Shown here piece by piece: positions 8,947-19,049 of a stretch of 23,017 bases of DNA (positions are counted from its first letter, which is position 1; each line of letters begins with the position of its first letter). A program made the translations under genes and the position numbers. The stretch comes from Funneliformis mosseae (lineage: Eukaryota; Glomeromycota; Glomeromycetes; Glomerales; Glomeraceae), in NCBI GenBank assembly GCA_910592005.1, contig CAJVPP010001080.1, positions 1-23,017 on the forward strand. The letters are read 5' to 3'. The notes below the pieces were generated by a model. The model was not told the origin of the DNA. It ran no database searches and was given only the letters and a program-made list of their open reading frames with translations.

Positions 8947-11278
8947 TTGATTGAAAGTGAAAACGAAGTGGAAGATTATCATTCTTTAGAATGCCAAATT
9001 GGTATAAAGTTATATAAATCACATAATGAAATAAAAAAGAAAAAAGAACTATTAGAATCACCAACATCAATTTCTGAATATTATAGAGCATTCCCATTAT
9101 TTCTTTCCAAATTTTTTATGGATATGACTTATGAAATTTTTTAAAAAAAAATAACAGTTAGTAATCTTTAAAGAAAGCATCAAAAAACACTAACAAAATA
9201 AATACCTGAATTAAAAATTCTTAAAATTGTTACCTTTTTATATTAGTTTTAACTAGAATGACTTTTCTTTTATATAAAATATGGTTGACAGATATTTTAG
9301 TTAGTCTAGGACGTAAACCAAAATTGATTACAAAGTTACATCAACTTTTAATAGTTTGAAATATTACTAGTCACACTAAACGTCATGAACGAACTAAAGA
9401 AAAAATACGAATGAGTAATATTATACTAAAGTAACATTTAATTAAAGAACCAAATATGTGAAATTTGGCTATAATTGATAATATAGATTTCAAACAAAAA
9501 TCTTTCACTTTTGATAATATATATAATGTAACTCGAGATAGTTCTCACGCAATCTTATGAATGGCTTTTCAATCAAATATAATAACTTTTGAAAATAAAC
9601 AAGAAATTAGTTTAAATGAAAATACTTATCTTTTTGGTATGAATTCAGAAACACAGTATACTCTTGATGTATTTCAAAAAACTCTTGAAAAATTGTTAGA
9701 TATAAAAATTAATAATACTAGTCAGTTAATATATAACAAGGATTTTGATATAAAAACAATAAAAAAGGAACTATTACCTGAGTTTGAATATGGTTGCTGA
9801 GGACCTTCACCACATATAATTATTTTAGAACTAGAAGAAAATCCAAATTCTGATGATTCTATTTTGAAAGTTGCAAAAATGTATATAGATGATTTTGAAT
9901 TAAATAAAAAGGAATACTTTAATATTATTGTAGACAAAGCTATTTTTTGACATTTAATGAGAGCTAAAGCTCAATGGCCTTATTTATAACTATTATTAGA
10001 ATAATAGTATACCTCTAAAGACTTTTGTTCTATTTTGCTTGTATTATTTTCTAGTTATGAATTATTAAATCTTGCTTATCGATTGGGTATACATTTTTTG
10101 GATAAACTGGAAGCTGCTGTTGATTATTAATTGACTGTTCGAGTTTTAGATCTTTTGTGGGTAGCAGTAGGAATTGCAATCAATATCTATATAAAAAAAA
10201 TATTCAAATAAATCAAATAATGGATGAAAATAATAATTCTCATATTTTTTTAAAAGTATGGTACTTATATTATCGTTGAGCTGAAATTTAGAAAGCTTAT
10301 CGTATTAGAATGGAAATTGGTAATCATGATTTACAGCGAGATACTCTTGCTGCTGCTACTCCTCTTTTTCAAGTATTACCAAATCTAATTATGCAACTGC
10401 CATTGCATAATATTTGTCTCTTTTGAAAAAATTTTCAATTTTAAATGAAAAACTATGATATGTTAGTTCATTTAAAATATCTAACTCTTCCAATAATAAA
10501 TAACACTGAAGATGAAAATTCAAAAAATGTTTGTTTTGACTTTGATGAAGCTTTAGAAATATTTGGAGTATGCTTCATTAAACAGAACATTATTGGTAAC
10601 ATTATTGATAATACAACTCTTAAGACAAATATTAAAGCTGCACAAGCTGAAAGAGAAAGGATTGATTTACTATTGAGTGAATATTTAGAGGATACTACAA
10701 TTTCACGAAGTTCTCAGGCTATTGATACATGTAAAGAATCATTATAGACATTAGCAGAGGATTTGGTAGCTATTTTTGATATGAAGGATCTTTTATCTCA
10801 TCTAATTTTTCATGAAATGAAACCACCTGAATTAAATAAAACAGAATGTAAAAAGTTAATTGTATGTTACAAAGATAGATTAGTATGAATGCAAACAATT
10901 TTTTATTAAGAAGTTCTATAAAATGAAATAAGAAATACTACTGGGCGATGAGCATTAGGAGTTCGTAAAATGAAATATAAAGATTATCTTACTCAAAATA
11001 AAATAGATAAAGAAAAAAAATGCAAGTATAAAAAATTTGAAGAAAGTAATATAAATCAATCACAACAAGACATCAATTTACTTTAAAATCAATAGAATCA
11101 ATCAGTTAAAAAAAGAAAGACTCTTTCTCATGAAAAAGAAGTTTTAGAAAGATTACTTATCTATAAGACTAAAATTCCTGATCAAGTATATCAAGAAATC
11201 GAACAGTTATTAGGAGTAGAATGGAATAAGAAAAAGATTTATAGCTGGTGGAATTATCATATCAAAAAATCTGATTAG
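8947..11278 (+). pseudogene. core and homeodomain-like C terminus of the transposon protein
   Basis: Fragments read in order with frameshifts near 9260, 10190 and 10380. They are: ESPTSISEYYRAFPLFLSKF; WLTDILVSLGRKPKLITKLH; IIDNIDFKQKSFTFDNIY; MAFQSNIITFEN; GPSPHIIILELEENPNSDDS; MYIDDFELNKKEYFNIIVDK; then SKDFCSILLVLFSSYELLN and DKLEAAVDY. Later come NTTLKTNIKAAQAERERIDL and, at the end, a helical motif ending GVEWNKKKIYSWWNYHIKK. DNID and the Asp of the IIVDKAIF segment are possible catalytic Asp residues (inference). About a dozen in-frame stops between 9355 and 10300 are each one transition from Gln, Arg or Trp. The last 60 residues resemble a homeodomain-like HTH. The protein is dead in this copy. 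Confidence 0.6.
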
Positions 11279-11744
11279 AAAATCACTTTTCTATTACTTA
11301 TTATTATTACAAAGTAAAATGATATGTTTTAATTAATAAATTTTATAATAAAACTATTAAAATACAAATTAAATAATATATAATTTATAATTTCTTAGGA
11401 ACTACCGTATAAATATACTTTTTCCTTTGTAAAAGTTAATAAAAATACTAAAGAAATAGATACCTATATTGTAATTTTGAGCATTCTCATATATTTAACT
11501 GTTCAATCATAAATATAAATATGAAAATATACCAAGCTTTTAAAATACAATCTCTTTTTATAGAAAGATTTGATTTGAAAAAATTTATAAAAATATATAA
11601 AATAGAAGTTAAGAATTAATATTTATTTATTAGCTGAGTAAGTGTATTAAAGTTTAATTATATTAGCTTGTAAAAGAACCTTTATTATATTTATATTACA
11701 CAAATTTTTAATTAGAAATCGATAACTCTTATGACATTTCTACT

Positions 11745-12300
11745 GATTATTATCATTTCAAAAGAACGATAAAAGAATTGTTCATTTGGAACAATTGAAG
11801 TTATCATTCCAAATAAACGATAAGAAAATCATTCAATTGAAATGATTAAATTATCATTCTAAAAGAATGATAAAAGGATCATTTAATTAGAATGATGAAA
11901 TTATCATTCTAATAAATAATAAAAGAATTGTTTGATTAGAATAATTAAATTATCATTCCAAAAGAATGATAAAAGAATCATTTATTTGAAATGATTGAAG
12001 TTATCATTCTAAATGAATGATAAAAATCATTCAATTGAAATGATTAAAATATCGTTCCAAAAGAATGATTAAATTTATCGTTTATTTGAAACAATTGAAG
12101 TTATCATTCTAAACGAACAATAAAAGAATCATTCAATTAAAATGATTAAATTATCATTCTAAAAGAATGATAAAAAATTTTTCATTTGGAATGATTACGA
12201 ATAATAAGAAAATCATTTAATTGAAATGATTAAATTATCTTTTCAAAAAAATGATAAAAGGATCATTCAATTAGAATGATGAAATTATCATTTTAAATGA
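11745..12300. repeat. right subterminal repeat array of the 6.2-kb transposon
   Basis: The same ~50-bp palindromic units as at 6465-7310, with GAATGAT and ATCATTC motifs alternating. They are followed by the CTGAA/TTCAG-rich end sequence. The stretch 11279-11744 between the gene end and this array is AT-rich and shows no convincing coding sequence. Confidence 0.85.
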
Positions 12301-12970
12301 TTCAAAATTTTAGATTAATCCAAAATTTTCAGTTCAGTTCAGATTTTTACTGGTTTATGATTTGGTTTAGTTTCAGATTAGCATTTTTAAGATTTATAAT
12401 CCAAACTGAACTGAACTAAAATTTTCAGTTTAGTTTCAGATTAGCCTATAATTCAGACTGAACTGAACTATTTAGAGCATTAAGTGTATGTGACTCCTTA
12501 ATTTTTATATCTGAAAATAGTTTTAGTAAAGCTAATTACTATTAAGATAGCCACTTAAAAAGATGTATTTCTGGAAATACTATTTTGAATGAATATGCAA
12601 AAAGAGAAGAAATTCTTAAATCTATTAATAGAAGGAAATTTTATATCTAGCAATATAAACAATTTATATTACAAGAAGAGGTTAAAATTAATCACCTTTA
12701 TCTAGAGCTTTTCTTTCAATTTAACTCACATTCAGAAAAGGATAAGTTAGCATTAGTATCTTATGATTATGATGGAAATTTTACGGTTAGCTATAAAAAT
12801 TATATATAATCTAAAGTAACTGTAGTAAAAAATACTATTAAGTATTTCAAATTTTGAGTTAGCTCGTATTTTATCTGCCAGGCAAGAAATAATTTCACCA
12901 ACTTCTTATCAATCATCAAATTGCAAAAATAATACAAGCGAAATATTTATTTTGTCTCAATATGCAAAAT

Positions 12971-13732
12971 AAAATAATTTAATACTATCTATAAACTATC
13001 TTAATCAGCTTGTATTAAGATTGAAAGATGTGACAAAAATCACGTTTGTTTAACTGACTTATTCTGAGAAATATATTAATTATAAACTATTGCTTTCAAT
13101 TGAAGATTAATATTATTTAGCCAAAAATGTAATGTATAACATTCTTTATTTTTTGTATTATATAATCTGCATGCATAATCGTTTGGTAAAATTGTGAAAT
13201 GTATCACCTGCTGGATAAAAAATGTGATCTGCATATTCTGGGTTAGATCCTCTAATATATTGTATAATTATTTTAGTAAAGTATTTCAGAAAAGATATTA
13301 CCGTGAATTTCACAGATTTAAATGATAATTTGAATTTGTACGTTAAATTTTTTAGATCAGACATTGATCCAGATCCCAAATATTGTATTAATAAAATAAT
13401 ATATTGTTTAACTATATGAAATACTTCAAGGCTAATGCATATAGGCGTGTATGACATAAATTAGCATGTTTTCAATCATCATTAAAGTGTATATGATGTA
13501 ATAATGATACTTCACAAATCATCTGTAAAACTATACTTGTGTGATAAAATAATTTTACATATAAATCAATCCTCCAAAATATTTTAAATTTTTTCCTTAT
13601 AACATTTAGCAAAATAAGATTTAGCAGAATAACATTTACTGATATAAATATTTGCTCCAAAAGAACAGGCTCTCTGATATTACTAATTTTGAACAGAATA
13701 TATTTATATAACATTATTTGGGTCTTACCGTA
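12971..13732. other. AT-rich spacer with an uncertain minus-strand coding remnant
   Basis: On the minus strand, 13457-13158 gives an uninterrupted 99-codon frame with non-random composition, including YLGSGSMSDLKNLTYKFKLS and RGSNPEYADHIFYPAGDTFH. An adjacent minus frame covers 13738-13472. These could be pieces of one decayed gene, but I do not recognise it and chance is possible in such AT-rich DNA. Nothing else is visible. Confidence 0.3.
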
Positions 13733-14205
13733 AAACACTGAAAATAAACACCTTTTTTTATAACCATATAATCACTAAAATTAGTGAGAGTGCTTAATTT
13801 TGATTATCACATTTTGTATATTGCAAAAAAAAAATTTATTGTATTTACCATCCATCTATCCATCGATTGTTATGGAAAAAAAGCAAAAATTGTTAATTTT
13901 TTTTATATTTGCTACTTGTTTATAGATTTATTATGAAAAGAGAGTGATTTTTTATATCAATCATTCATATGCTTACTAATAATAAAAAAAGTATTTTTTT
14001 TTTGTATTCATTGTCCGTTTACTAAAAAAATTTTTTTTTAATATTTTATTACCTATCTATCTACTTACCTTTCACTTATTACAAAAATAATTGATTTTTT
14101 TTTGTATCTATTACTCAACCTATTATAAAAAACATTTTTCACGTCTATTAAAAAATAGCTTTTCATACTTGCTTGTTTGCAAGTTTTTTTTTAACTTTTA
14201 AAAAG

Positions 14206-15477
14206 ATGGTGGAAAAACAAGTAAGCACAAGAAAAAGAACATCATACTCAGATGAAGAAAAATTAATAATAATTAAATATGTTCAAGAATATGAAAGAAA
14301 TGCTATAGTAAAACACTTTGATTTAGATGGTTTAATGATTAGAAGATGGGTTAAGAAAAGTAAAGAATTAGAAAAAGAAAGTAAAAAAAAACATGTTGGC
14401 TCAGAAAAAAAAGCTTTTTATCTTAAAGTAGAAAATCTCTTATATATTTGAATTATGGAGCAGAGAAAGAAAGGTTTATTTGTTAATTATGTTTCTATTA
14501 GATTATAAATGTCTAAATTTCTTAAAAAACCTACTATCTAAGCATTGTATCTAACAAGAAAATATGAATTTCAAGGAAGTTTTTCTTAGATTAGTTCTTT
14601 TATGAAAAGATTTAATCTATCATTAAGAAGAAGAACTAAAATTTCACAAAAATTACCTAAAGATTTAAAAACAAAATTAGAAGAATTTAAAAGATTTGTT
14701 ATTAAGTTGAGAATACAGTATAATTTTGATTTAAATAACATTTTCAATATGGATAAAACTCCTGTTTGATTTGACATAACAGGAAATTTAACTGTCAATA
14801 ATAAAGGAGATAAGACAGTACATATTCGTATTACTGAAAATGATAAAAATCATTTTACTGTAGTTTTAACTTGTTCAGCTGGTATAGAATTATTAATCTT
14901 TATTTTATTTTATATTTAACTAAATTTAATAAATACTTTTTATTATTGCAGATAGTACAAAATATCCTTTTATTTGTATCTTTAAAGGAAAACAACTTCC
15001 TTGTAGTAAAGTTATTCCAAAAGGTGTTGTTTGTTGGTTTTAAGAAAATGGATGGATAACATCAGATTTAATGAAAATTTAAAAGTTAAATTTAAATAGC
15101 ATAATTTTTATTTAGTTATAATTTTAGCAGGATTAACTAGTATATGTCAACTACTTGATATATCAATTAATAAACCTTTTAAAGATAATTTACGCAAAGA
15201 ATGGCATGAATGGATATGTAATGGTGATGCTGGTATAACAGCAGCAGGTAACTTAAAAAAAGCAAAAATTAATGATGTATGTAATTGGGTTAAACGTTCA
15301 TAGAATGCTATTTCAGATCAAATTATTTTTAATTCTTTTAAAAAATGTGCTATTTCAAATATATTAGATGGATCAGAAGATGATTTAGTTTATGAAGAAA
15401 TTGATAAATTGATTGAAGAATATAAAAAGAAAAATTTAAATAAATTAAATGATAGTATTGAAATTGTTATTGATTAA
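14206..15477 (+). pseudogene. pogo/Tigger-like transposase, catalytic centre deleted
   Basis: The ATG at 14206 starts RKRTSYSDEEKLIIIKY, a psq-like HTH, followed by a CENP-B-type region (IMEQRKKGLFVNYVSIRL; ALYLTRKYEFQGSF). The first catalytic Asp lies in NIFNMDKTPV near 14755. A GT..AG intron at 14882-14951 splits CSA/DSTKYPFICIFKGKQLP. After ENGWITSDLMKI near 15080 the family normally has its second Asp in an LDSFKGH-type segment; here about 25 unrelated codons follow, then LAGLTSICQLLDISINKPFK with the third Asp. So a deletion removed the second Asp. Exon 1 keeps one frame with five stops (TGA, TAA, TAA, TAG, TGA), all one transition from Trp or Gln. The C-terminal half reads to TAA 15477 with one TAG. 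Confidence 0.85.
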
Positions 15478-15620
15478 ATAAAAGATTTAATGAATTTGAT
15501 ATAAATCATTAATAAATCATTTTTAGTTCATTTATTTCTATATTAAAAATTTATAACTGATATAAAATTCATATTGTTGTATATTAAAACCTTGATTATA
15601 ATATATAACAACAAAAATCT

Positions 15621-15840
15621 GATATCAAATTTTAAACTTTTAACGCATGATGACAAAATTTTATACTACCTGATGTCAAAATTTAGAATTTTAATGCATA
15701 ACGATAATAAATCCACAGAATATTACATTGTCAATGTCAAAATTCAGAATTTTGATGTATAACGATAAAAAATCTACAGAATATTACATCATCAATATCA
15801 AAATTTGAAATTTTAACACATGATGATATCAAATTTCATG
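15621..15840. repeat. 61-bp tandem repeat near the right end of the pogo-like element
   Basis: Units begin GATGTCAAAATTTAGAATTT at 15672, AATGTCAAAATTCAGAATTT at 15733 and AATATCAAAATTTGAAATTT at 15794, a period of 61 bases; a diverged unit starts at 15621 (GATATCAAATTTTAAAC). Each unit has an AAATT..AATTT inverted pair and a CATAACGATAA or CATGATGA segment. The repeat lies between the transposase stop and the right end, so it may be a subterminal array. Confidence 0.75.
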
Positions 15841-15991
15841 GATTTTTTATCATTGTGCATTGAATTCAACTGACCAATCAGCTATAAGAGGGTGCTTATT
15901 TTCAAAGGTGTGTATTTTTAGTTTTTGCTTGCATTATGATGAAAGTCTAGGAGGTACTTATTTTAGATAAGTGCTTATTTTTGATATTTTA

Positions 15992-16371
15992 CAATAATAT
16001 AAACTATTGAGTGATTAGGTAAGTGAAAAAGTCTTTATATGTATTATTCCAATACCTTTTGTAAATGTTGAGATCTTTAATACATATTCCGCATATTTTT
16101 ACTAATGAACATAAAATTTTAACATAAAGTACTTTGCATATTTTCTTCTATCTCTTCTCTAATATGAATATGTATTTAGAAAGGTGTAAATGTGAGGAAA
16201 TAGTAGCATTTAAAAGGGTGGTATAGGTAATTTTAGCTTTTTGTCATTTATTTTGCTGTTGGCATTATCTCAGTATATTAGTATTATTTTATACTTCAAA
16301 CTAATTATATAAATATATCTACCATAATATATAATAAAATTTACAAATTCTTAATGACTGCTGAGAAATGT
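15992..16371. other. AT-rich spacer without visible features
   Basis: I see no coding frame, element end or repeat here beyond AT-rich low-complexity sequence. Confidence 0.4.
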
Positions 16372-16857
16372 CAAATAAACGCTACATCTGTTATTTATTT
16401 TGAAATGAAAGAAAACTGCTGAATTTCCCAACAGAGTTAAAATTAATTGTAGAATAAGCCATGGGATCTGCTAGCAATGTTTATAGAAGGTTCTTCTTGT
16501 CAATTAAAAATTTTCTAAATCGTATCACAAGTTAGTTAAGATTTATACAAACATTTTAGCTTTTATTATTATATGATAATACTGTGTGATTGTTTACTAA
16601 AGTAAACCTAAATAAACAAGTTATTTTTTAGTTTATGCTTATGTTTAACCTACTCATTAAGTTCACTTACCAGTAAATACTTACACGTAATAGAGAGGTA
16701 TATATGCTATAATCTGTTATACAGTTTTGTAATTCACTCTACTAACTTATTATGTGAAAAGGTTATTGCTATATCGAGAGGTGTGTTAAGATATGAGTTA
16801 TTATATTACTTTATTAGTATTACACAAAGTTTCATCTATATGATAATCACACAAAGA
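16372..16857 (+). pseudogene. decayed coding sequence of unknown family
   Basis: A frame from 16372 reads NATSVIYFEMKENC, then after several stops NKPWDLLAMFIEGSSCQLKI. From about 16580 it becomes a long open run, INKLFFSLCLCLTYSLSSLT, then HVIERYICYNLLYSFVIHST, KVIAISRGVLRYELLYYFI and SFIYMIITQR, up to TGA TAA. It lacks a start codon, so simple start-to-stop scans miss it. Early stops are TGA, TAA or TAG consistent with Trp or Gln codons. It is Leu/Tyr/Ile-rich and could be membrane-associated or an all-helical repeat protein; I do not recognise it. A MITE lies 17 bases downstream. Confidence 0.4.
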
Positions 16858-16873
16858 TGATAACTTTGCATAT

Positions 16874-17028
16874 GGGTTGATTGCTAGGAAAATCAAGTTC
16901 TGGGAATTTTTTAGCGAAATTGAGATTTTTATTGCATTTTAGTTTTTGTTGTTATTAGATTAAAATGTATTAAGCTCTTAATTTTAGTCAAAAATTTCTC
17001 AGAACCTGATTTTCCTAGAAACATTCCC
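16874..17028. mobile_element. 155-bp MITE, copy 2, ATAT target duplication
   Basis: Same length and ends as copy 1 at 3735-3889 (GGGTTGATTGCTAGGAAAAT ... CCTAGAAACATTCCC), flanked by ATAT at 16870-16873 and 17029-17032. The two copies differ at nine positions: eight transitions and one transversion. The equal length and separate target duplications confirm both boundaries. Confidence 0.9.
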
Positions 17029-17105
17029 ATATATATTAATGATTGTGTTATTTTATGATAAAAACTTCTTTTTATTTCTGAAATCTAACACAATACTTTT
17101 TTTAG

Positions 17106-18959
17106 TTTGATATTGACTTTGAAGGTGTTTGTATCTTATACAACATGAAGGCAATTAAAACAGATAAGGAAATTCCTTTTGGCTCAGATCAAATTGATGA
17201 TATTATAAATAATTTGAAAGAAAAGCTTAGAAAAAACACTTCGTTTCTATATCAACAATTATATTCTAAAGTAAATGCTATATCTATTTAAAGCTTAACC
17301 TAAAAGGATCCTTTGACCAGCCTAGTTATTAGTGATTAATCAAAAGTTGTCAAGCAGTTATCATCAAATCTAAAAAAAACATTTAAGATAAGTAGCCATA
17401 ATTTCATTGAAGGTTCTTTAAGAATAAATATTATATTTTATATTAGAAACCTGCTCAGTAAATGATGCCTACTCCTATAATGATAGTTAAAGCTCTGAAT
17501 AATTCAGAATAATCTGAAAATTTTCAGTTCAGATCAACTTTGGTTCGATTTCAGATTGCAAAAATTTCAATCCGAAAATTTTCAGTTTAGTTCAGATTTT
17601 TTTCAGATTATAAATCTAATCTGAACCGAAAAAAATCTGAATCAAACTGAAAATTTTGGATTAATCTAAAATTTCAGATCATTTGGAATGATGAAATTAT
17701 CATTTCAAACAAATGATAAAAGAATCATTCAATTAGAACGATTAAATTATCATTCTAAAATAACGATATAAGAATTGTTCATTTAGAACGATTAAAGTTA
17801 TCATTCTTAACTAACGATAAAAGAATCATTCGATTAGAACAATTAAATTATCATTCTAAAAGAATGATAAAAGAATCATTCGTTTGGAATAATTGAAGTT
17901 ATCGTTCATTTGGAACGATTGAAGTTATCGTTCCAAATGAACGATAAAAGGATCATTTCAAATGATCTGAAATTTTAGATTAATTCGAAATTTTCGGTTC
18001 AGTTCAGATTTTTACCAGTTTACGGTTCAATTCGGTTTCAGATTGGCATTTTAGGATTTATAATCTGAACTGAACTAAACTGAAATTTTCAGATCAGTTT
18101 CAGATTAGCCTATAATCCAGACCGAACTGAACTATTCAGAACATTAATAATAGTTAAAGAGATATATGAAAATTTCATAATAAGTTTTGTCAATCATAAT
18201 ATTCAGAATACAATACCAGATAAACTAATTTATGATAATTCTTGAAAAGAATCAGAAGAAAAAATCGTAGATGTTATAAAAGAAGTTTTAATTCTTTTAG
18301 AAGATATTTAGATTAACCTAGCTTTTAATTCTGAACTTGCAAAATCACTAAATAAAGGAACCTATCAATCAACAGTTATTTTATTATCTATTCAAGTAAT
18401 ATTAAAAAACCTTCTTTTTAGATTATCCTTATTTATTAGTACTTCAGAACGATAGAGTATTACTAATACAAATAGGAAAGATAAAGGGCAGATAAAAAGA
18501 TGATCAGATATTATGTATATAATAAAATATTTAGATGTTTTTCTTAAGCTTATATATATCAAATATTCACAATTATATTGTAATCAACAGAAAAAGATAG
18601 ATGATGAGATAAAGCTATGAAAAGAAAGTAATGATAAAATGTTCTGAGTTTGTAAAATCCTTAAACTAGAAAAAGATCAATTTAGAATAGTTGAAGTATA
18701 AGTAGCTAGAAATATGTTGCATCTAAATATACTTATTAGAGATAAAGCAAACATTCATAAATATTTTCATTTACAATCAGCTGAAATTTCTGTGCAATTG
18801 TCAAATATGAGTGTTATAACTAAATTTGTAGAAACTCTTTTACTTTTACAAAACATATTAATTACAAATTTGTCCTTATTATATTACGCATTCATTTTCT
18901 TATTAGAAAAACAAAAAGAAGATAATACTACAGCTTCTACTCCAATGCGAGATGATTAG
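17106..18959 (+). pseudogene. decayed PD-(D/E)XK-like family gene, split by a MITE-like element
   Basis: An acceptor-like TTTTTTTAG ends at 17105. The frame then reads FDIDFEGVCILYNMKAIKTD, DQIDDIINNLKEKL and, through three TAA stops, KDPLTSLVISD and KKTFKISSHNFIEGSLRINI. It is interrupted at 17488-18146 by a transposon and resumes in phase (PIMIV/KEIYENFIISFVNHN). Later it reads KEVLILLEDI, LNKGTYQSTVILLSIQVIL, SDIMYIIKYLDVFLKLIYIK, DQFRIVEV and a clean tail MLHLNILIRDKANIHKYFHL to STPMRDD, stop 18959. The SDIMY...KLIYIKYS segment corresponds to a D...E core in related proteins I recall; here the Glu position reads Lys. It is broadly related to the gene at 369-2989. Stops are mostly Gln/Trp-type transitions. 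Confidence 0.6.
17488..18146. mobile_element. 659-bp non-autonomous copy of the 6.2-kb transposon family
   Basis: The left end is TAAAGCTCTGAATAATTCAG and the complementary right end is TAATGTTCTGAATAGTTCAG, matching the element at 6273-12482, including the fixed A/T asymmetry at base 4. The 8-bp duplication is ATGATAGT (17480-17487) and ATAATAGT (18147-18154), with one A/G transition. The interior keeps only the CTGAA-rich ends and a short run of the GAATGAT palindromic repeats (about 17680-17960); all coding sequence is gone. It lies within a decayed gene whose frame closes on removal. Confidence 0.93.
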
Positions 18960-19049
18960 AGTTTCTTTTTTTTTTGTAATTTATATTATGTATCATTATT
19001 TTTATATCAATAAAGTGCTCTGGTGGCCAATTATTTTTACACATTCATA
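18960..19049. other. spacer between decayed gene and Tc1-like element
   Basis: A T-rich run follows the stop at 18959, then AT-rich sequence with an AATAAA-like hexamer (CAATAAAG at about 19008), possibly an old polyadenylation signal. Nothing else is seen before the TA at 19048-19049. Confidence 0.3.

Larger units (their letters stand above)
6273..12482 (+). mobile_element. 6.2-kb DNA transposon with 8-bp TSD and hAT-like ends
   Basis: The left end is TAAAGCTCTGAACAGTTCAG; the complementary right end is TAATGCTCTAAATAGTTCAG. The perfect 8-bp duplication AGTGTATG lies at 6265-6272 and 12483-12490. Both ends fit the YARNG start and 8-bp duplication typical of hAT elements. However, the encoded protein does not show the BED finger and C-terminal dimerisation pattern I would expect of hAT, so superfamily assignment stays open. 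Inward of the ends come ~190 bases rich in CTGAA/TTCAG, then long arrays of ~50-bp subterminal repeats. The coding part (about 7570-11278) is heavily broken. A 659-bp derivative of the same family lies at 17488-18146. Confidence 0.9.
6040..12970 (+). pseudogene. unknown protein gene split by a 6.2-kb transposon
   Basis: The left part (6040-6272) reads NFEEYRRILEALCSLDEQ, then after one TGA CDPFRKILEENPRILSK and so on to YIYYSV. The right part (12491 on) continues in the same phase as CDSLIFISENSFSKANYY and KRCISGNTILNEYAKREE, later FNSHSEKDKLALVSYDYDG. After a frameshift near 12850 it reads ELARILSARQEIISPTSYQ and fades near 12970. The frame closes without a shift when the element and one 8-bp duplication are removed: TG at 6271-6272 joins T at 12491 as a Cys codon. 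Most internal stops are TAA, TAG or TGA where Gln, Arg or Trp would be expected. I do not recognise the family, and no start is defined. Confidence 0.6.
13733..15989 (+). mobile_element. pogo/Tigger-like DNA transposon with TA duplications
   Basis: The left end is AAACACTGAAAATAAACACC and the complementary right end is AAATATCAAAAATAAGCACT. Over 21 bases they differ at six positions, all transitions. TA lies at 13731-13732 and 15990-15991. The interior carries a transposase of the DDE_1 (pogo/Tigger) type at 14206-15477. A second, internal copy of the end motif (GTGCTTATTTTCAAAGGTG) lies near 15891, so the right boundary could be argued; the outer one gives the TA pair. Confidence 0.75.

Noticed and set aside
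10445..10530. First ~25 codons of the ORF starting at 10445
   Set aside because: A neighbouring frame (SNYATAIA, YLSLLKKF, YVSSFK) better continues the transposon protein here; the ORF becomes the real frame only from about EDENSKNVCF onward.
13158..13738. Two minus-strand ORFs as a confident gene
   Set aside because: Composition is suggestive, but the frames do not join cleanly and I recognise no domain; kept only as an uncertain remnant.
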